Source of the DNA: Nonomuraea cavernae
GTDB taxonomy: Bacteria > Actinomycetota > Actinomycetes > Streptosporangiales > Streptosporangiaceae
Direction: 5' to 3'
DNA: 64,000 bases
NCBI RefSeq assembly: GCF_014646355.1
Contig: NZ_BMNH01000002.1
Location: 1 to 64,000, forward strand
Shown here: positions 8,245 to 16,226 of the stretch, in pieces
How the letters are laid out: the number at the start of each line of letters is the position of its first letter
Position numbering within the stretch: position 1 is the first letter of the stretch
Translations under genes and position numbers: made by a program
The notes under the pieces: generated by a model
What the model was told of the DNA's origin: nothing
What the model saw: the letters and a program-made list of their open reading frames with translations, nothing else
The model's database searches: none

Positions 8245-9033
8245 ATGAACACCGATCTCAGCGGCCGCGTGGTCCTCATCACCGGCGCGTCGACCGGCAT
8301 CGGCGCCGCGACCGCCCGCGCCTACGGACGCGAAGGCGCCCGCGTGGCGATCACCTACCGCAGCCACCCCGACAGCGCCGAGAAAGTGGCGGCCGACGTC
8401 GAGGCCGCCGGCGGGCAGGCGCACATCGTCCGGCTCGACCTCGAGGACCCGCCCACCATCGACCGCGCCGTCGCGACCGTCATCGAGCGCTGGGGCGGGA
8501 TCGACGTCCTCGTCGCCAACGCCGTACGCTGGGGCGGCGACGGCCCGCCCGACCCCAGCCTTCGGTTCGAGGACGTGCCACTGCAGGAATGGGACGCCAT
8601 GATCGGCGCCAACTTGATCGGAACAGCGGCCACGGTCCGCGCCGTCCTGCCCGGCATGCGCGCCAAGGGCTGGGGCCGGGTCGTGCTGATCTCCTCGAGC
8701 GTCGCAGAAGAGGGCCTGCCCGGGCCGGGCCCTTACGGCACCGCCAAATCGGGCCTGTACGGCCTCGCCCGCAGCCTGGCTTGGAACGGCGGCCGGGACG
8801 GGATCCTGGTCAACGTCGTGGCGCCCGGCTTCACCCTCACCGACAGCCGCCCTGACATCCCGGCGTTCGTCACCGACGCCCTCGCCGCCGCCACCCCCAC
8901 CCACAGGCTCTCCAACTCCGACGACGTGGCCAATCTCATCGTCTTTCTGGGCTCGGGAGCCAATGGCAACCTCACCGGCGAGGTGATCCGGGACGGCTCC
9001 GCCGCCGCCCGAACACCGCACATCGGCGGATAG
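8245..9033 (+). CDS. Short-chain dehydrogenase/reductase
   Basis: A 262-residue classical SDR. Cofactor motif TGASTGIGAATARAYG sits at the N-terminus, the NAG-like segment is VANAVRWGG, the catalytic Ser is in LISSSVAEEG, and the YxxxK pair is in PYGTAKSGLYGLARS. The basic residue pattern after beta2 (TYRSH) suggests NADP(H). AAGGACACC precedes the ATG. It lies 51 bp after azoR, probably cotranscribed. Confidence 0.88.
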   Translation: MNTDLSGRVVLITGASTGIGAATARAYGREGARVAITYRSHPDSAEKVAADVEAAGGQAHIVRLDLEDPPTIDRAVATVIERWGGIDVLVANAVRWGGDGPPDPSLRFEDVPLQEWDAMIGANLIGTAATVRAVLPGMRAKGWGRVVLISSSVAEEGLPGPGPYGTAKSGLYGLARSLAWNGGRDGILVNVVAPGFTLTDSRPDIPAFVTDALAAATPTHRLSNSDDVANLIVFLGSGANGNLTGEVIRDGSAAARTPHIGG

Positions 9034-9062
9034 CGGACCCACCCCGCAACCACATCAATGCG

Positions 9063-9087
9063 CTCCCCACCCCTGGCGGGTGGGGAG
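9063..9087. terminator. Hairpin downstream of SDR gene
   Basis: Perfect 10-bp arms CTCCCCACCC / GGGTGGGGAG with a CTGGC loop begin 29 bp after the SDR stop. There is no U-tract, as is common for actinomycete terminators. The rest of the gap up to 9256 shows no gene. Confidence 0.6.
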
Positions 9088-9256
9088 GCGTACCAACTCA
9101 CCACGGACCGGCGGCTGTCCGGGTACATCCCGAACCCTCGCGGGACCAGCGGTCGCATCCGCTACCAACGACGGTCACGCGCCGAGAGAACTGAAGCCTT
9201 GAACCGCCACGCTGTGCCTGGATTCAGGCGCTGGTTGATCCTCTACTGAGGGCCAC

Positions 9257-9808
9257 TCAGGCGCCGCTGAACGAGCCGAGAGTGCCGATGCTCAACCGGG
9301 CGCTCAGATCGAGGCGTACCTCGCCGTAGGGGCGGACGTGCAGCCAGAACAGCAGGGTCAGGCCGCGCCGGTCGACCGGGGTGAGCAGGGCGGACCACTC
9401 GGGGTCGGCGAGAACGTCTTGAAGCATCAGGACGTTCACCATGACGAGCGAGGCTTGCAAGATTCTCAGACACAGGGCGGTCATCTCCACCTCGTCGCGC
9501 CGGTTGGCGTCGGCGACCGAGCAATCCCGGAAGCCGAGATGGTCGCGGATCTCGCCGCGATGACGCTCGATCGTCCGGCCTGACCAGTCGTACAGGCCCA
9601 GGCTGCTGGCCGACGTCTTGGTCTGCTTCGCGACGTAGTCGACCACCTCGTCAGGAAACTCCGCCCGTCCGCGCGGGAAACGGCCGTACTGGGTGTAGAA
9701 CTTCAGCAAGGTCGCGAAGGCAAGGCGCGTGGCGCCGCGCTTGCCACCGATGAGGTCGCGTTCTTCGTCCAGGATCGTTCAGTGCTCGACCAACTCGTCG
9801 ATGTGCAT
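9257..9808 (-). pseudogene. Tn3-family transposase relic (internal deletion and nonsense codon)
   Basis: Reading from ATG at 9808, the frame gives MHIDELVEH, then TGA at 9779-9781 where the family has Trp, then TILDEERDLIGGKRG and the DUF4158 block YTQYGRFPRGRAEFPDE ... YDWSGRTIERHRGEIRDHLG. Near 9510 it jumps to the transposase C-terminus (VEMTALCLRILQASLVMVN ... LTLLFWLHVRPYGEVRLDLS). More than 700 residues including the DDE core are missing. A stop plus a central deletion makes it inactive. Confidence 0.8.
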
Positions 9809-9860
9809 CGGGGGGCGTCATGTTCGCCCAGCCATGACCAGGCAAGTCACAACAAGATCA

Positions 9861-9898
9861 ACGCCGTTTGGGGCTCATGACACGTTTCTTACCAGAAC
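9861..9898 (+). repeat. Dispersed repeat copy 1
   Basis: GGGGCTCATGACACGTTTCT (9872-9891) recurs exactly, in opposite orientation, at 38064-38083; similarity extends outward (CAACGC, GTT on one side, CC.G on the other). It lies between the Tn3 relic and the SRPBCC gene. An insertion-sequence end or other dispersed element is the simplest explanation; no element was identified. Confidence 0.6.
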
Positions 9899-9917
9899 CC
9901 CTCATAGGGTTGGCCCC

Positions 9918-10376
9918 ATGCCCCGGTTCGAGATGCTCACCCACGTTGCCGCCTCCCCGGAGCGGGTGTTCGAAGCGTCCCTGTCGGTGGATGTGCACAC
10001 GGCCTCGTTCGGCAGGTCGGGGGAGCGGGCTGTGTCGGGGGTCACCTCCGGCCTGCTCACCCTCGGCGACCAGGTCACGTGGGAGGCCCGCCACTTCGGC
10101 CTCCGGTGGCGCCTGACCTCGCTGATCAGCGCCTGCGAGGCGCCGTCCTTCTTCGTCGACGAGCAGACGGCGGGGCCCTTCCGGCGTTTTCGCCACGAGC
10201 ACCGGTTCGCGGCCGACGGCGACGGCACTCTCATGCGGGACGTGGTCGAGTTCGCCTCCCCCTTGGGGGTGCTGGGGGCCGTGGCCGACGCCGTCGTCCT
10301 GAGACGCTATCTGGCGCGGCTCATCAGCGTGCGCAACGAGCACCTCAAGGCGTTCACCGAAGCGGGGACGTCCTGA
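9918..10376 (+). CDS. SRPBCC-family (polyketide cyclase/dehydrase-like) protein
   Basis: A 152-residue START/Bet v1-fold protein beginning MPRFEMLTHVAASPERVFEA, with HTASFGRSGERAV, TSGLLTLGDQVTWEARHFG, FRHEHRF and MRDVVEFASPLGVLGAV typical of the YndB/cyclase-like subgroup. The start at 9918 is chosen because the fold begins there, although the frame is open upstream. The SRPBCC protein at 37620 belongs to a different subgroup. Ligand unknown. Confidence 0.8.
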   Translation: MPRFEMLTHVAASPERVFEASLSVDVHTASFGRSGERAVSGVTSGLLTLGDQVTWEARHFGLRWRLTSLISACEAPSFFVDEQTAGPFRRFRHEHRFAADGDGTLMRDVVEFASPLGVLGAVADAVVLRRYLARLISVRNEHLKAFTEAGTS

Positions 10377-10381
10377 CTTCC

Positions 10382-10490
10382 GCATCGCGTCGCGGCACCC
10401 TCGTCGATCAGCCGGGCCGGCTCCACCGGGGCGGTGATCATCGACCAGTGCCCGGAGTCGACGGTCACCAGGTCGTGGCCTGGCGGGCGG
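10382..10490 (-). pseudogene. Alpha/beta-hydrolase C-terminal relic
   Basis: The minus strand reads GHDLVTVDSGHWSMITAPVE then PARLIDE, the catalytic-His end of alpha/beta hydrolases (consensus TGHWPMIsxPxxLA). No N-terminal two thirds and no start remain; the rest of the 374-bp gap 10377-10750 holds no recognisable gene. Confidence 0.65.
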
Positions 10491-10750
10491 GGCGGCTCAC
10501 CGGGATCCCCCGTGCACGCGGGTGCCGGCCGCCCTTCGGCGAGTTGCGGCCGTGCGCGGAAGGCGGGGTGTCGCTAGTCTGCGGAGCGGAAAATCTGCCG
10601 GCGATGGCGCGGATGCTCACCGGCTTGCCCTGGCCGTTCACCGTCAGGAGCCCTCCCGCTCTCGCCGCCGCGCTGGCCGCCCACGTCGCGGCTCTTACCG
10701 GCGCCGTCACCCGCTCGCGTCACGCCCTGCGAAGACAAGGAGAACCCCCG

Positions 10751-11236
10751 ATGAAAGATCCCCTGGACGGCGCAGCACCCGGCCCGATGCGCGGGCCGGC
10801 GAGCGAGCCCCCGCTGGTAGGCGCCCTCAAGCTCCCCGACGGCTCCTGGATCCGCGGCCGCGGCCTGCGTCGGCCGCCGCCGGAGGGGCCGATGCCCGAC
10901 TTCGGCCTCTACCTCGGCTCCGGCCGGCTTCGCCGCCGCCACGAGAGCGGGCTACGGTGGCCGCACGCGTGGATCCAGTGGCCCGACTTCCTCCTGCCTC
11001 AGGACCATGACCTGGCCATCCGGCAGATCCGCGAGCTGCACGAGCGGGCGCGGGCGGGTGCCGCGGTGGAGGTCGCCTGCGGAGGCGGCATCGGCCGCAC
11101 CGGCACGGTCATCGCCTGCCTCGCCGTCCTGGCCGGTCTCGACCCGGCCGACGCCGTCGCCTGGACGCGCGAGCACCACCACCATCGAGCCATCGAGACC
11201 CCGTGGCAGCGCCGCTGGGTGCTGCGCTTTCCGTAA
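10751..11236 (+). CDS. Protein tyrosine/dual-specificity phosphatase-like protein
   Basis: A 161-residue protein with the Cys-based phosphatase loop ACGGGIGRTGTVIAC (CX5R). The following TRTGTV-like helix and the DAVAWTREHHH segment resemble bacterial PTPs. The P-loop is unusually glycine rich (CGGGIGR versus CxxGxGR). The N-terminal half carries PDFGLYLGSGRLRRRH and WPHAWIQWPDFLLPQD, consistent with a WPD loop region preceding the P-loop. ATG follows AAGGAGAACCCCC. Substrate unknown. Confidence 0.8.
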   Translation: MKDPLDGAAPGPMRGPASEPPLVGALKLPDGSWIRGRGLRRPPPEGPMPDFGLYLGSGRLRRRHESGLRWPHAWIQWPDFLLPQDHDLAIRQIRELHERARAGAAVEVACGGGIGRTGTVIACLAVLAGLDPADAVAWTREHHHHRAIETPWQRRWVLRFP

Positions 11237-11266
11237 CCTCTTCGCTCCGGGGGAGAACGCGGCCGG

Positions 11267-12424
11267 TCAGTCCAGCGCGACGGCCTCCTTGAGGAAGACG
11301 ATGCCGTCGATGGTGTCGAGCTGGGCCGGGTCCAGCGGGAAATAGGCGAAATGGTGGGAGACGCGCGGGGCGGGCTTGGTGACGGTCCCGGCCAGGCGGC
11401 GGGCGTCGACGAGGGAGTGGTCCCACGGGAGCGTGGACAGGATGTCCTCGACGGTGTCCGGGGGCGGGGTGTCGCCGTCGATCGTGCCGAAGGCGGAGGC
11501 CAGGAAGGCGTACCGGTCGCCGAGGTGCGCTCCGATGATCGCCCCGGCGCTCCACCACTCCAGCACGTGGTCGCCGAACCGCATGAGGCTTCTGGGCCGC
11601 TGCAGGTGGAGGTTGTGGGCGAAGACCAGGACCGGGCCGTGCTCGGCGGCCGCGCGCAGGTTGGCCGCCATCATCGCGTCTCGCAGGGCCGACAGCCGGC
11701 CGATCCGTGCCGGGGACGGGTCGGCCATCCCGTCGTGGTAGCGGAGCAGGCCGGTGGCGGTGCGCCCGTACAGTGCCGCCCGCTCCCTGTCCGTCGCGTT
11801 CATGCGCGGCGTCTGCGTGTCGAGCAGCGCCACCAGGTCGTCGGCGATCAGCCGCAGCCGCTGGGCGTCGGCGGACCGGCCGATCGACTGGGACGGGTCC
11901 ATGACCGTGGCCTCGTTCGTCCATCGGTCGTCCGGGCCGAGCAGCGTGTCGAGCGTTTCCCTGGTGCAGGGGAGCGGGTCGTCGAGGAGGGCGTGCAGGG
12001 AGGTGAGCGCCTGGCGCGGGCTCTCGGCCCAGTACTCCAGCGGGCCGTCGAAGCCGAAGAACCGGAGCTTTTCGTCATGCTCGGCGTTGTACGCGCGCAT
12101 CCAGCGTACGAGCTCGCGGTTGGCCGGTGAGGCGCCGAAGCTGTGGCTGAAGCCGCGTTCCATCACGTCGTCGAGCGTGCCCGCGCCCGTCATGATGTGG
12201 TCGTCCACCACCAGGCCCCTGAGGCAGTCGCTCTCGATGGCGAACGACCGGTAGCCCTCGTGCTCGACCAGATGCCGGAAGATCTCGTTGCGCAGCTCGC
12301 CCAGCTCACCCACGAAATGCCTGGCCTCGCCCAGGCCGAGCAGCAGGGGCTTGGCGGGAAGCGACCGCAGGAACGCCGAGACACCCGCGCCGTCGAGCGG
12401 CCGGGCCATGTCCTTGATATCCAT
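11267..12424 (-). CDS. Erythromycin esterase family protein
   Basis: A 385-residue member of the Ere family, metal-independent hydrolases typified by macrolide-ring esterases EreA/EreB, though most chromosomal members have other or unknown substrates. Family blocks: LGLGEARHFVGELGELRNEI (catalytic Glu/His region), SFAIESDCLRG, WMRAYN, LVFAHNLHLQRP and MRFGDHVLEWW. It is divergent from a TioE-type MerR regulator with a palindrome between them, suggesting drug-inducible expression. Calling it a resistance gene would need a test of macrolide hydrolysis. Confidence 0.85.
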   Translation of the reverse strand: MDIKDMARPLDGAGVSAFLRSLPAKPLLLGLGEARHFVGELGELRNEIFRHLVEHEGYRSFAIESDCLRGLVVDDHIMTGAGTLDDVMERGFSHSFGASPANRELVRWMRAYNAEHDEKLRFFGFDGPLEYWAESPRQALTSLHALLDDPLPCTRETLDTLLGPDDRWTNEATVMDPSQSIGRSADAQRLRLIADDLVALLDTQTPRMNATDRERAALYGRTATGLLRYHDGMADPSPARIGRLSALRDAMMAANLRAAAEHGPVLVFAHNLHLQRPRSLMRFGDHVLEWWSAGAIIGAHLGDRYAFLASAFGTIDGDTPPPDTVEDILSTLPWDHSLVDARRLAGTVTKPAPRVSHHFAYFPLDPAQLDTIDGIVFLKEAVALD

Positions 12425-12444
12425 GCCTTAGACGGTATCGTTGA

Positions 12445-12455
12445 ACACTCAGTGT
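12445..12455. promoter_or_regulatory. Palindrome in erythromycin-esterase/MerR intergenic region
   Basis: ACACT-C-AGTGT is a perfect inverted repeat 21 bp upstream of the esterase ATG (minus strand) and 60 bp upstream of the MerR gene. It is the best candidate for a MerR-type dimer site in the divergent promoter. Confidence 0.45.
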
Positions 12456-12514
12456 AAACTTTTCCGGGAAATCCCCCCTTCTGTCGCGGTCAACCTTCAA
12501 TCGGTGATGCATCC

Positions 12515-13192
12515 ATGAGGCCAGTGGACCTGGCGCGCGAGCACGGCCTGTCCACCCAGGCGATCAGAAACTACGAGGACGCCGGCATCCTGCCCGCCGC
12601 CGAACGCACCGTCCACGGCTACCGCACCTACACGCCGCTGCACGCGGGGGCCCTGCGCGCGTTCCTCGCCCTCGTGGCCGGGCACGGCCACCAGACGGCC
12701 ACGTCGATCATGCGGGCGGTCAACCGGGGCGCCGTCGAGGACGCGCTGCGGCTCATCGACGAGAGCCACGGCCAGCTCCTCGACGACCGCCGCACCCTCC
12801 AGGCCGTCGAGGACGCGCTGCGGGATCTGGCGCCCGTGCCGCAGGAGCGCGGCGACACGTTCATCGGCCCGCTGTCCAGGAGGCTCGGCATCCGCCCTGC
12901 CACCCTGCGCAAATGGGAGACGGCCGGGCTGGTCCGGCCGCGCCGCGATCCGCTGACGGGCTACCGGGTCTACAGCGCGGCCGACGTACGGGACGTCCGG
13001 CTGGCCCACCAGCTCAGGCGGGGCGGCTACCTGCTGGAGCAGATCGCCCCGCTGATCGCTCAGGTCCGTGCCGCCGGAGGCGTCGCTCCGCTGGAATCGA
13101 CCCTGCGCGACTGGCGGGCCCGCCTGTCGGCCCGGGGCCGCGCCATGCTCAAGGGCGCGGCCGACCTGGACGCGTATCTCCGCGCCGGTTGA
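12515..13192 (+). CDS. TioE-family MerR transcriptional regulator
   Basis: A 225-residue regulator with two MerR-like HTH units: RPVDLAREHGLSTQAIRNYE at the N-terminus and FIGPLSRRLGIRPATLRKWE near residue 112, followed by GYRVYSAADVRDVRLAHQLR. The double-HTH layout is that of TioE-type regulators next to drug-resistance genes. No metal-binding cysteines. Divergent from the erythromycin esterase. Confidence 0.85.
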   Translation: MRPVDLAREHGLSTQAIRNYEDAGILPAAERTVHGYRTYTPLHAGALRAFLALVAGHGHQTATSIMRAVNRGAVEDALRLIDESHGQLLDDRRTLQAVEDALRDLAPVPQERGDTFIGPLSRRLGIRPATLRKWETAGLVRPRRDPLTGYRVYSAADVRDVRLAHQLRRGGYLLEQIAPLIAQVRAAGGVAPLESTLRDWRARLSARGRAMLKGAADLDAYLRAG

Positions 13193-13210
13193 GACCACCC
13201 GGAACCATGC

Positions 13211-13615
13211 TCAGGTCTCTTGCGTCAGCAGCTTTCTACCTGTCGGCCTGAAATGCCATGACACTATCGTGAGAATGAGAAGAAACAGCGCCGGAAGCAA
13301 TTGATACCAGGGGTCACCTGAGGCGATATGCGAGAACATCCCTCCGGTAAGGAGGAAGAAGATGCCCGCATAGGCCCATTCCTTGAGCAGTGGATATTTG
13401 GGGACAACGATCGCCACCGCTCCTAAGAGCTTCCACGTGCCCAGCATCGTGAGAATATAGACGGGATAGCCCAGCTCCACGATGCCCCAGGCATACGGTG
13501 GCGCCAACGCCCCCACGCCTTCGGCTCTCAACAATTGTTGAGCCCCGGAACCGATCAGCCCCGACGCGAGGCCCAGGGTGGAAAGCCAATAGACGATCTG
13601 TCGGCTGCTTGCCAT
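13211..13615 (-). CDS. DoxX-family membrane protein
   Basis: A 134-residue four-TM protein (hydrophobic spans near IVYWLSTLGLASGLIGS, YPVYILTMLGTWKLLGAVAIV, EWAYAGIFFLLTGGMF and LLPALFLLILTIVSW). The start at 13615 (MASSRQ) is preferred over upstream codons because AAGGAG lies 9 bp before it. DoxX-like proteins occur in thiosulfate or redox-stress complexes; here it is solitary and its role is unknown. Confidence 0.8.
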   Translation of the reverse strand: MASSRQIVYWLSTLGLASGLIGSGAQQLLRAEGVGALAPPYAWGIVELGYPVYILTMLGTWKLLGAVAIVVPKYPLLKEWAYAGIFFLLTGGMFSHIASGDPWYQLLPALFLLILTIVSWHFRPTGRKLLTQET

Positions 13616-13798
13616 ATCGCTTCTGCTCCTTGTCGGCTGACTCTGCTGCTCGCGCTCGGACAGGCCTTGCTTGTCTTGATGCGGCGCGCTCGTCACGTTA
13701 TTGCGCGTTGATCGGCCGACGCTTCTCGATTCTTGACCGATCCGACCCCGGCCGGCCGGCCGTGGAACGTGATCACGATGGTCTTCACGGGCCGGTCA

Positions 13799-15229
13799 TC
13801 AGGACGCCTTCGCTGGGGTGAGGGGTTCGGGATGGGCAGGGGTGTGGGCGCGGCCAGGCAGCAGCGAGGTCGCGGCGAGCACGGCCGCGATGAGCGCGCT
13901 GACGAGCCAGAAGACGCCGTGGAAGCCGGTGATCACGTTCGCGGCGGTCTGCATGATGAGGGTGACCAGGGCGATGCCGAGCGCGGCGCCGAGCTGGTTG
14001 AGCATGTAGAGGACCGAGCTACCCTGCGCGACCAGCGGTCCGGGCAGGCTCCGGTAGAGCGAGCCCATCGTCGGCGCGCTGAAGCAGCCCATGCCCAGGC
14101 CGATGGCCAGCGCCGCCAGTACCGGCCACGCCTGAGCGGTGCCGGCGTCGATCCGGGTGAAGGCCAGGGCGCTGAGCCCGGCCACAAGCGCGCCGACGGC
14201 GGCCAGCTTCCGGGCGCCGATCCGGTCGGACAGCCGGCCCGCGAGCGGCATGGCAATGGCGCCGCCCAGGCCCGCCGGCGCCATCAGCAGCCCGGCGGCG
14301 AGCACGCCATGGCCGTGTGCCTGCTGGTGGTACAGCGGGAGCGCGAAAAGGGTCGCGAAGTTGGCCAGCCCGCCCAGTCCCATGATGGTGACGCTGGCGG
14401 TGAACCCCCGGCTGGCGAACATCCGGACCTCGATCAGCGGTGGCGTGCGGCGGGCACCGAACGCGCGCAGGACATAGCCGGTGATCAGGACGATGCCCGC
14501 GGCCAGCGGCAGCAGCGCCTGCCAGACGGTGACCGCTCCGTGCTCGGCCGTCTGCGACAGGGCCAGGACGAGCGCGGCGAACCCCGGCGCGAGCAGGGCC
14601 AGTCCCAGGACGTCGAGCCGGACCGCCGGGTGGCGTCCGGCTGGCGGGTCTGCCGGCAGCACGCGTACGGCCAGCAGGTAGGCGATCAGGCCGACGGGCA
14701 CGCTGAGCAGGAACATCCACCGCCACGACAGGCCGCCCAGCACGGCGCCGCCCGCGACCGGCCCCAGGACCGGGCCGAGCGACAGCACCACGCCCATCAG
14801 GCCCATGACGCGCCCGGCGCGCGCCGGTCCGGCCGCGCGGGCCAGCAGGATCAGCACGAGCGGGTCGAGCATCCCGGCGCCGAAGCCCTGCAGGGTGCGG
14901 AAGGCGATCAGGCTGGCGGCGTTCCAGGCGAGCCCGGCGGCCAGCGACCCGGCGATGAACACCGCCAGGCCCGCGAGCCACAGCCGCCGTCCGCCGTAGC
15001 GGTCGACCGCCCACGTGGTGAAGGGGATGGTGGCGGTGACGGCGAGCAGGAAGCCGGTGGAGGCCCAGCCGATCGTGGCGAGCGAGGCGTCCAGGGCGCT
15101 CGCCAGCGTCTTGGTGGCGACCGCGGCCATCGTGCTGTTGAGGATGCCCAGCAAGCCGCCGAGCAGGACGACGCCGATCAACGCCAGCAGTGGCCGGCCT
15201 AGACGGCCATCCGAAGAGGTTGAACTCAT
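13799..15229 (-). CDS. DHA2-family (EmrB/QacA) MFS drug transporter
   Basis: A 476-residue, 14-TM drug:H+ antiporter. Motif A-like segment is DRYGGRRLWLAGLAVF, motif C is GPVLGPVAGGAVLGGLSWRW, and a second motif-A copy is GRLSDRIGARKLAAVGALV. It is divergent from a TetR-family gene 78 bp away with a shared inverted repeat, the classic regulated efflux arrangement. Substrate unknown. Confidence 0.9.
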   Translation of the reverse strand: MSSTSSDGRLGRPLLALIGVVLLGGLLGILNSTMAAVATKTLASALDASLATIGWASTGFLLAVTATIPFTTWAVDRYGGRRLWLAGLAVFIAGSLAAGLAWNAASLIAFRTLQGFGAGMLDPLVLILLARAAGPARAGRVMGLMGVVLSLGPVLGPVAGGAVLGGLSWRWMFLLSVPVGLIAYLLAVRVLPADPPAGRHPAVRLDVLGLALLAPGFAALVLALSQTAEHGAVTVWQALLPLAAGIVLITGYVLRAFGARRTPPLIEVRMFASRGFTASVTIMGLGGLANFATLFALPLYHQQAHGHGVLAAGLLMAPAGLGGAIAMPLAGRLSDRIGARKLAAVGALVAGLSALAFTRIDAGTAQAWPVLAALAIGLGMGCFSAPTMGSLYRSLPGPLVAQGSSVLYMLNQLGAALGIALVTLIMQTAANVITGFHGVFWLVSALIAAVLAATSLLPGRAHTPAHPEPLTPAKAS

Positions 15230-15263
15230 GGGTTCAAACTAGTTGCCTGATCAATCCAACACA

Positions 15264-15295
15264 ACTCATTCGTTCATCATGCTGAACCAATGAGT
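15264..15295. promoter_or_regulatory. Operator between MFS pump and TetR gene
   Basis: ACTCATTCGTTCA (15264-15276) and TGAACCAATGAGT (15283-15295) form a 12-of-13 inverted repeat around TCATGC, ending 12 bp before the TetR ATG. Probable TetR site controlling both divergent genes. Confidence 0.65.
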
Positions 15296-15306
15296 ACAAT
15301 CGAGGC

Positions 15307-15954
15307 ATGGTCAGCGCACGCGGACGCATCGACAAACGGCAGGCGATCCTGGACGGCGCCTTCACCGTGTTCGCCCGTCAGGGCTACGCCCAGGCCTGCG
15401 TCCAGGAGATCGCCAATGAGGCCGGCGTGGCCAAACCCACGGTGTACAACCACCTCACCGACAAGGCGACCCTCTTCCGGCACGCGATCCAGGCCGCGGC
15501 CCAGAGCGTGCTGGACCAGCGGCTGGCCGCGCTGCAACCGCTCACCGAGCCCGGCACCGACCTCCGCGCCACCCTGGAGGAGGTCGGCCACCACCTGGTG
15601 CGCCTGCACGCCGACGACCGCTCCTGCGCACTGCGGCGCCTGCTGTACGCGGAGCTCACCCATTTCCCCGACATCCTCGACTTCGCCGTCGAGAGCGGTC
15701 CGCACCGTCTCAGCCAGGCACTCGCCGACCGGATGGCACGACTCATCCTCGCCGGCCGTCTCCGCGCCACCGACCCCGACCAGGCCGCCGAACACTTCCT
15801 GGCCCTGCTCGTCGGTCCGCTGGAGCCACGCTCCCACATGGGCACCCGCCAGATCGGCGACACCGAACTGCGGAAGATCGCCTGCGCCGCCGCCGACACC
15901 TTCCTCCGTGCCTTCGGCGCTGAGAACGCGAACGCGCGGCAGCCCGCCGAGTAG
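15307..15954 (+). CDS. TetR/AcrR-family repressor of the adjacent MFS pump
   Basis: A 215-residue TetR regulator with HTH IDKRQAILDGAFTVFARQGY ... NEAGVAKPTVYNHLTDK and a C-terminal TetR_C_AefR-like ligand domain (HHLVRLHADDRSCALRRLL). Divergent from the MFS transporter and preceded by an inverted repeat it probably binds. Confidence 0.88.
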   Translation: MVSARGRIDKRQAILDGAFTVFARQGYAQACVQEIANEAGVAKPTVYNHLTDKATLFRHAIQAAAQSVLDQRLAALQPLTEPGTDLRATLEEVGHHLVRLHADDRSCALRRLLYAELTHFPDILDFAVESGPHRLSQALADRMARLILAGRLRATDPDQAAEHFLALLVGPLEPRSHMGTRQIGDTELRKIACAAADTFLRAFGAENANARQPAE

Positions 15955-16026
15955 CCTCCTGAGCGAAGGGCGAGCCGGTCGGTGCCGGCGCCCGAATCCG
16001 GTCCGATCCTCCAAGCGCCGCCAATT

Positions 16027-16046
16027 GCATCGGATGCGAACTCGCG
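16027..16046. repeat. Additional arm-like copy left of the recombinase cassette
   Basis: GCATCGGATGCGAACTCGCG resembles the right arm of the palindrome at 16186-16226 (GCATCTGATGCGAGTCGCG), in direct orientation 184 bp upstream. It could be an accessory binding site for the integrase or for the HTH protein. Confidence 0.45.
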
Positions 16047-16185
16047 ACAGGTGGAGAATCTGCCCGGAGAGGGGAGCAATCACGCTGTGGACCTGCGTAC
16101 TTGAGCAGGATTCTGGCCGCGACGATACCGGTCACGAGGGCCTTGCTGCGACCCGTGCAGGGGGCTGGCCTGGGACTCCGCCGAC

Positions 16186-16226
16186 GACTCGCATAGGATG
16201 CGGTTTTCTCGCATCTGATGCGAGTC
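16186..16226. other. Core-site-like palindrome at the integrase 5' end
   Basis: Seventeen-base arms (16186-16202 and 16210-16226) match at 15 of 17 positions around a 7-bp spacer GTTTTCT. Inverted arms around a 6-8 bp crossover region are the architecture of tyrosine-recombinase core sites. It overlaps the ATG at 16218, so it could equally be an autoregulatory operator. Recombination here is inference. Confidence 0.5.

Noticed and set aside
9088..9256. Possible TnpB right end or omega RNA after the SDR gene
   Set aside because: GAACTGAAGCC and a GC-rich hairpin recall such ends, but the TTCAGGG tip and terminal sequence are absent; treated as an ordinary terminator region.
13697..13798. GGCCGGCCGGCC run as a special site
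   Set aside because: A short GC-rich run expected by chance in DNA of this composition; no flanking structure.
13733..15202. A 489-codon plus-strand frame
   Set aside because: Complement of the MFS transporter gene; low-complexity Gln/Gly/Arg sequence without motifs.
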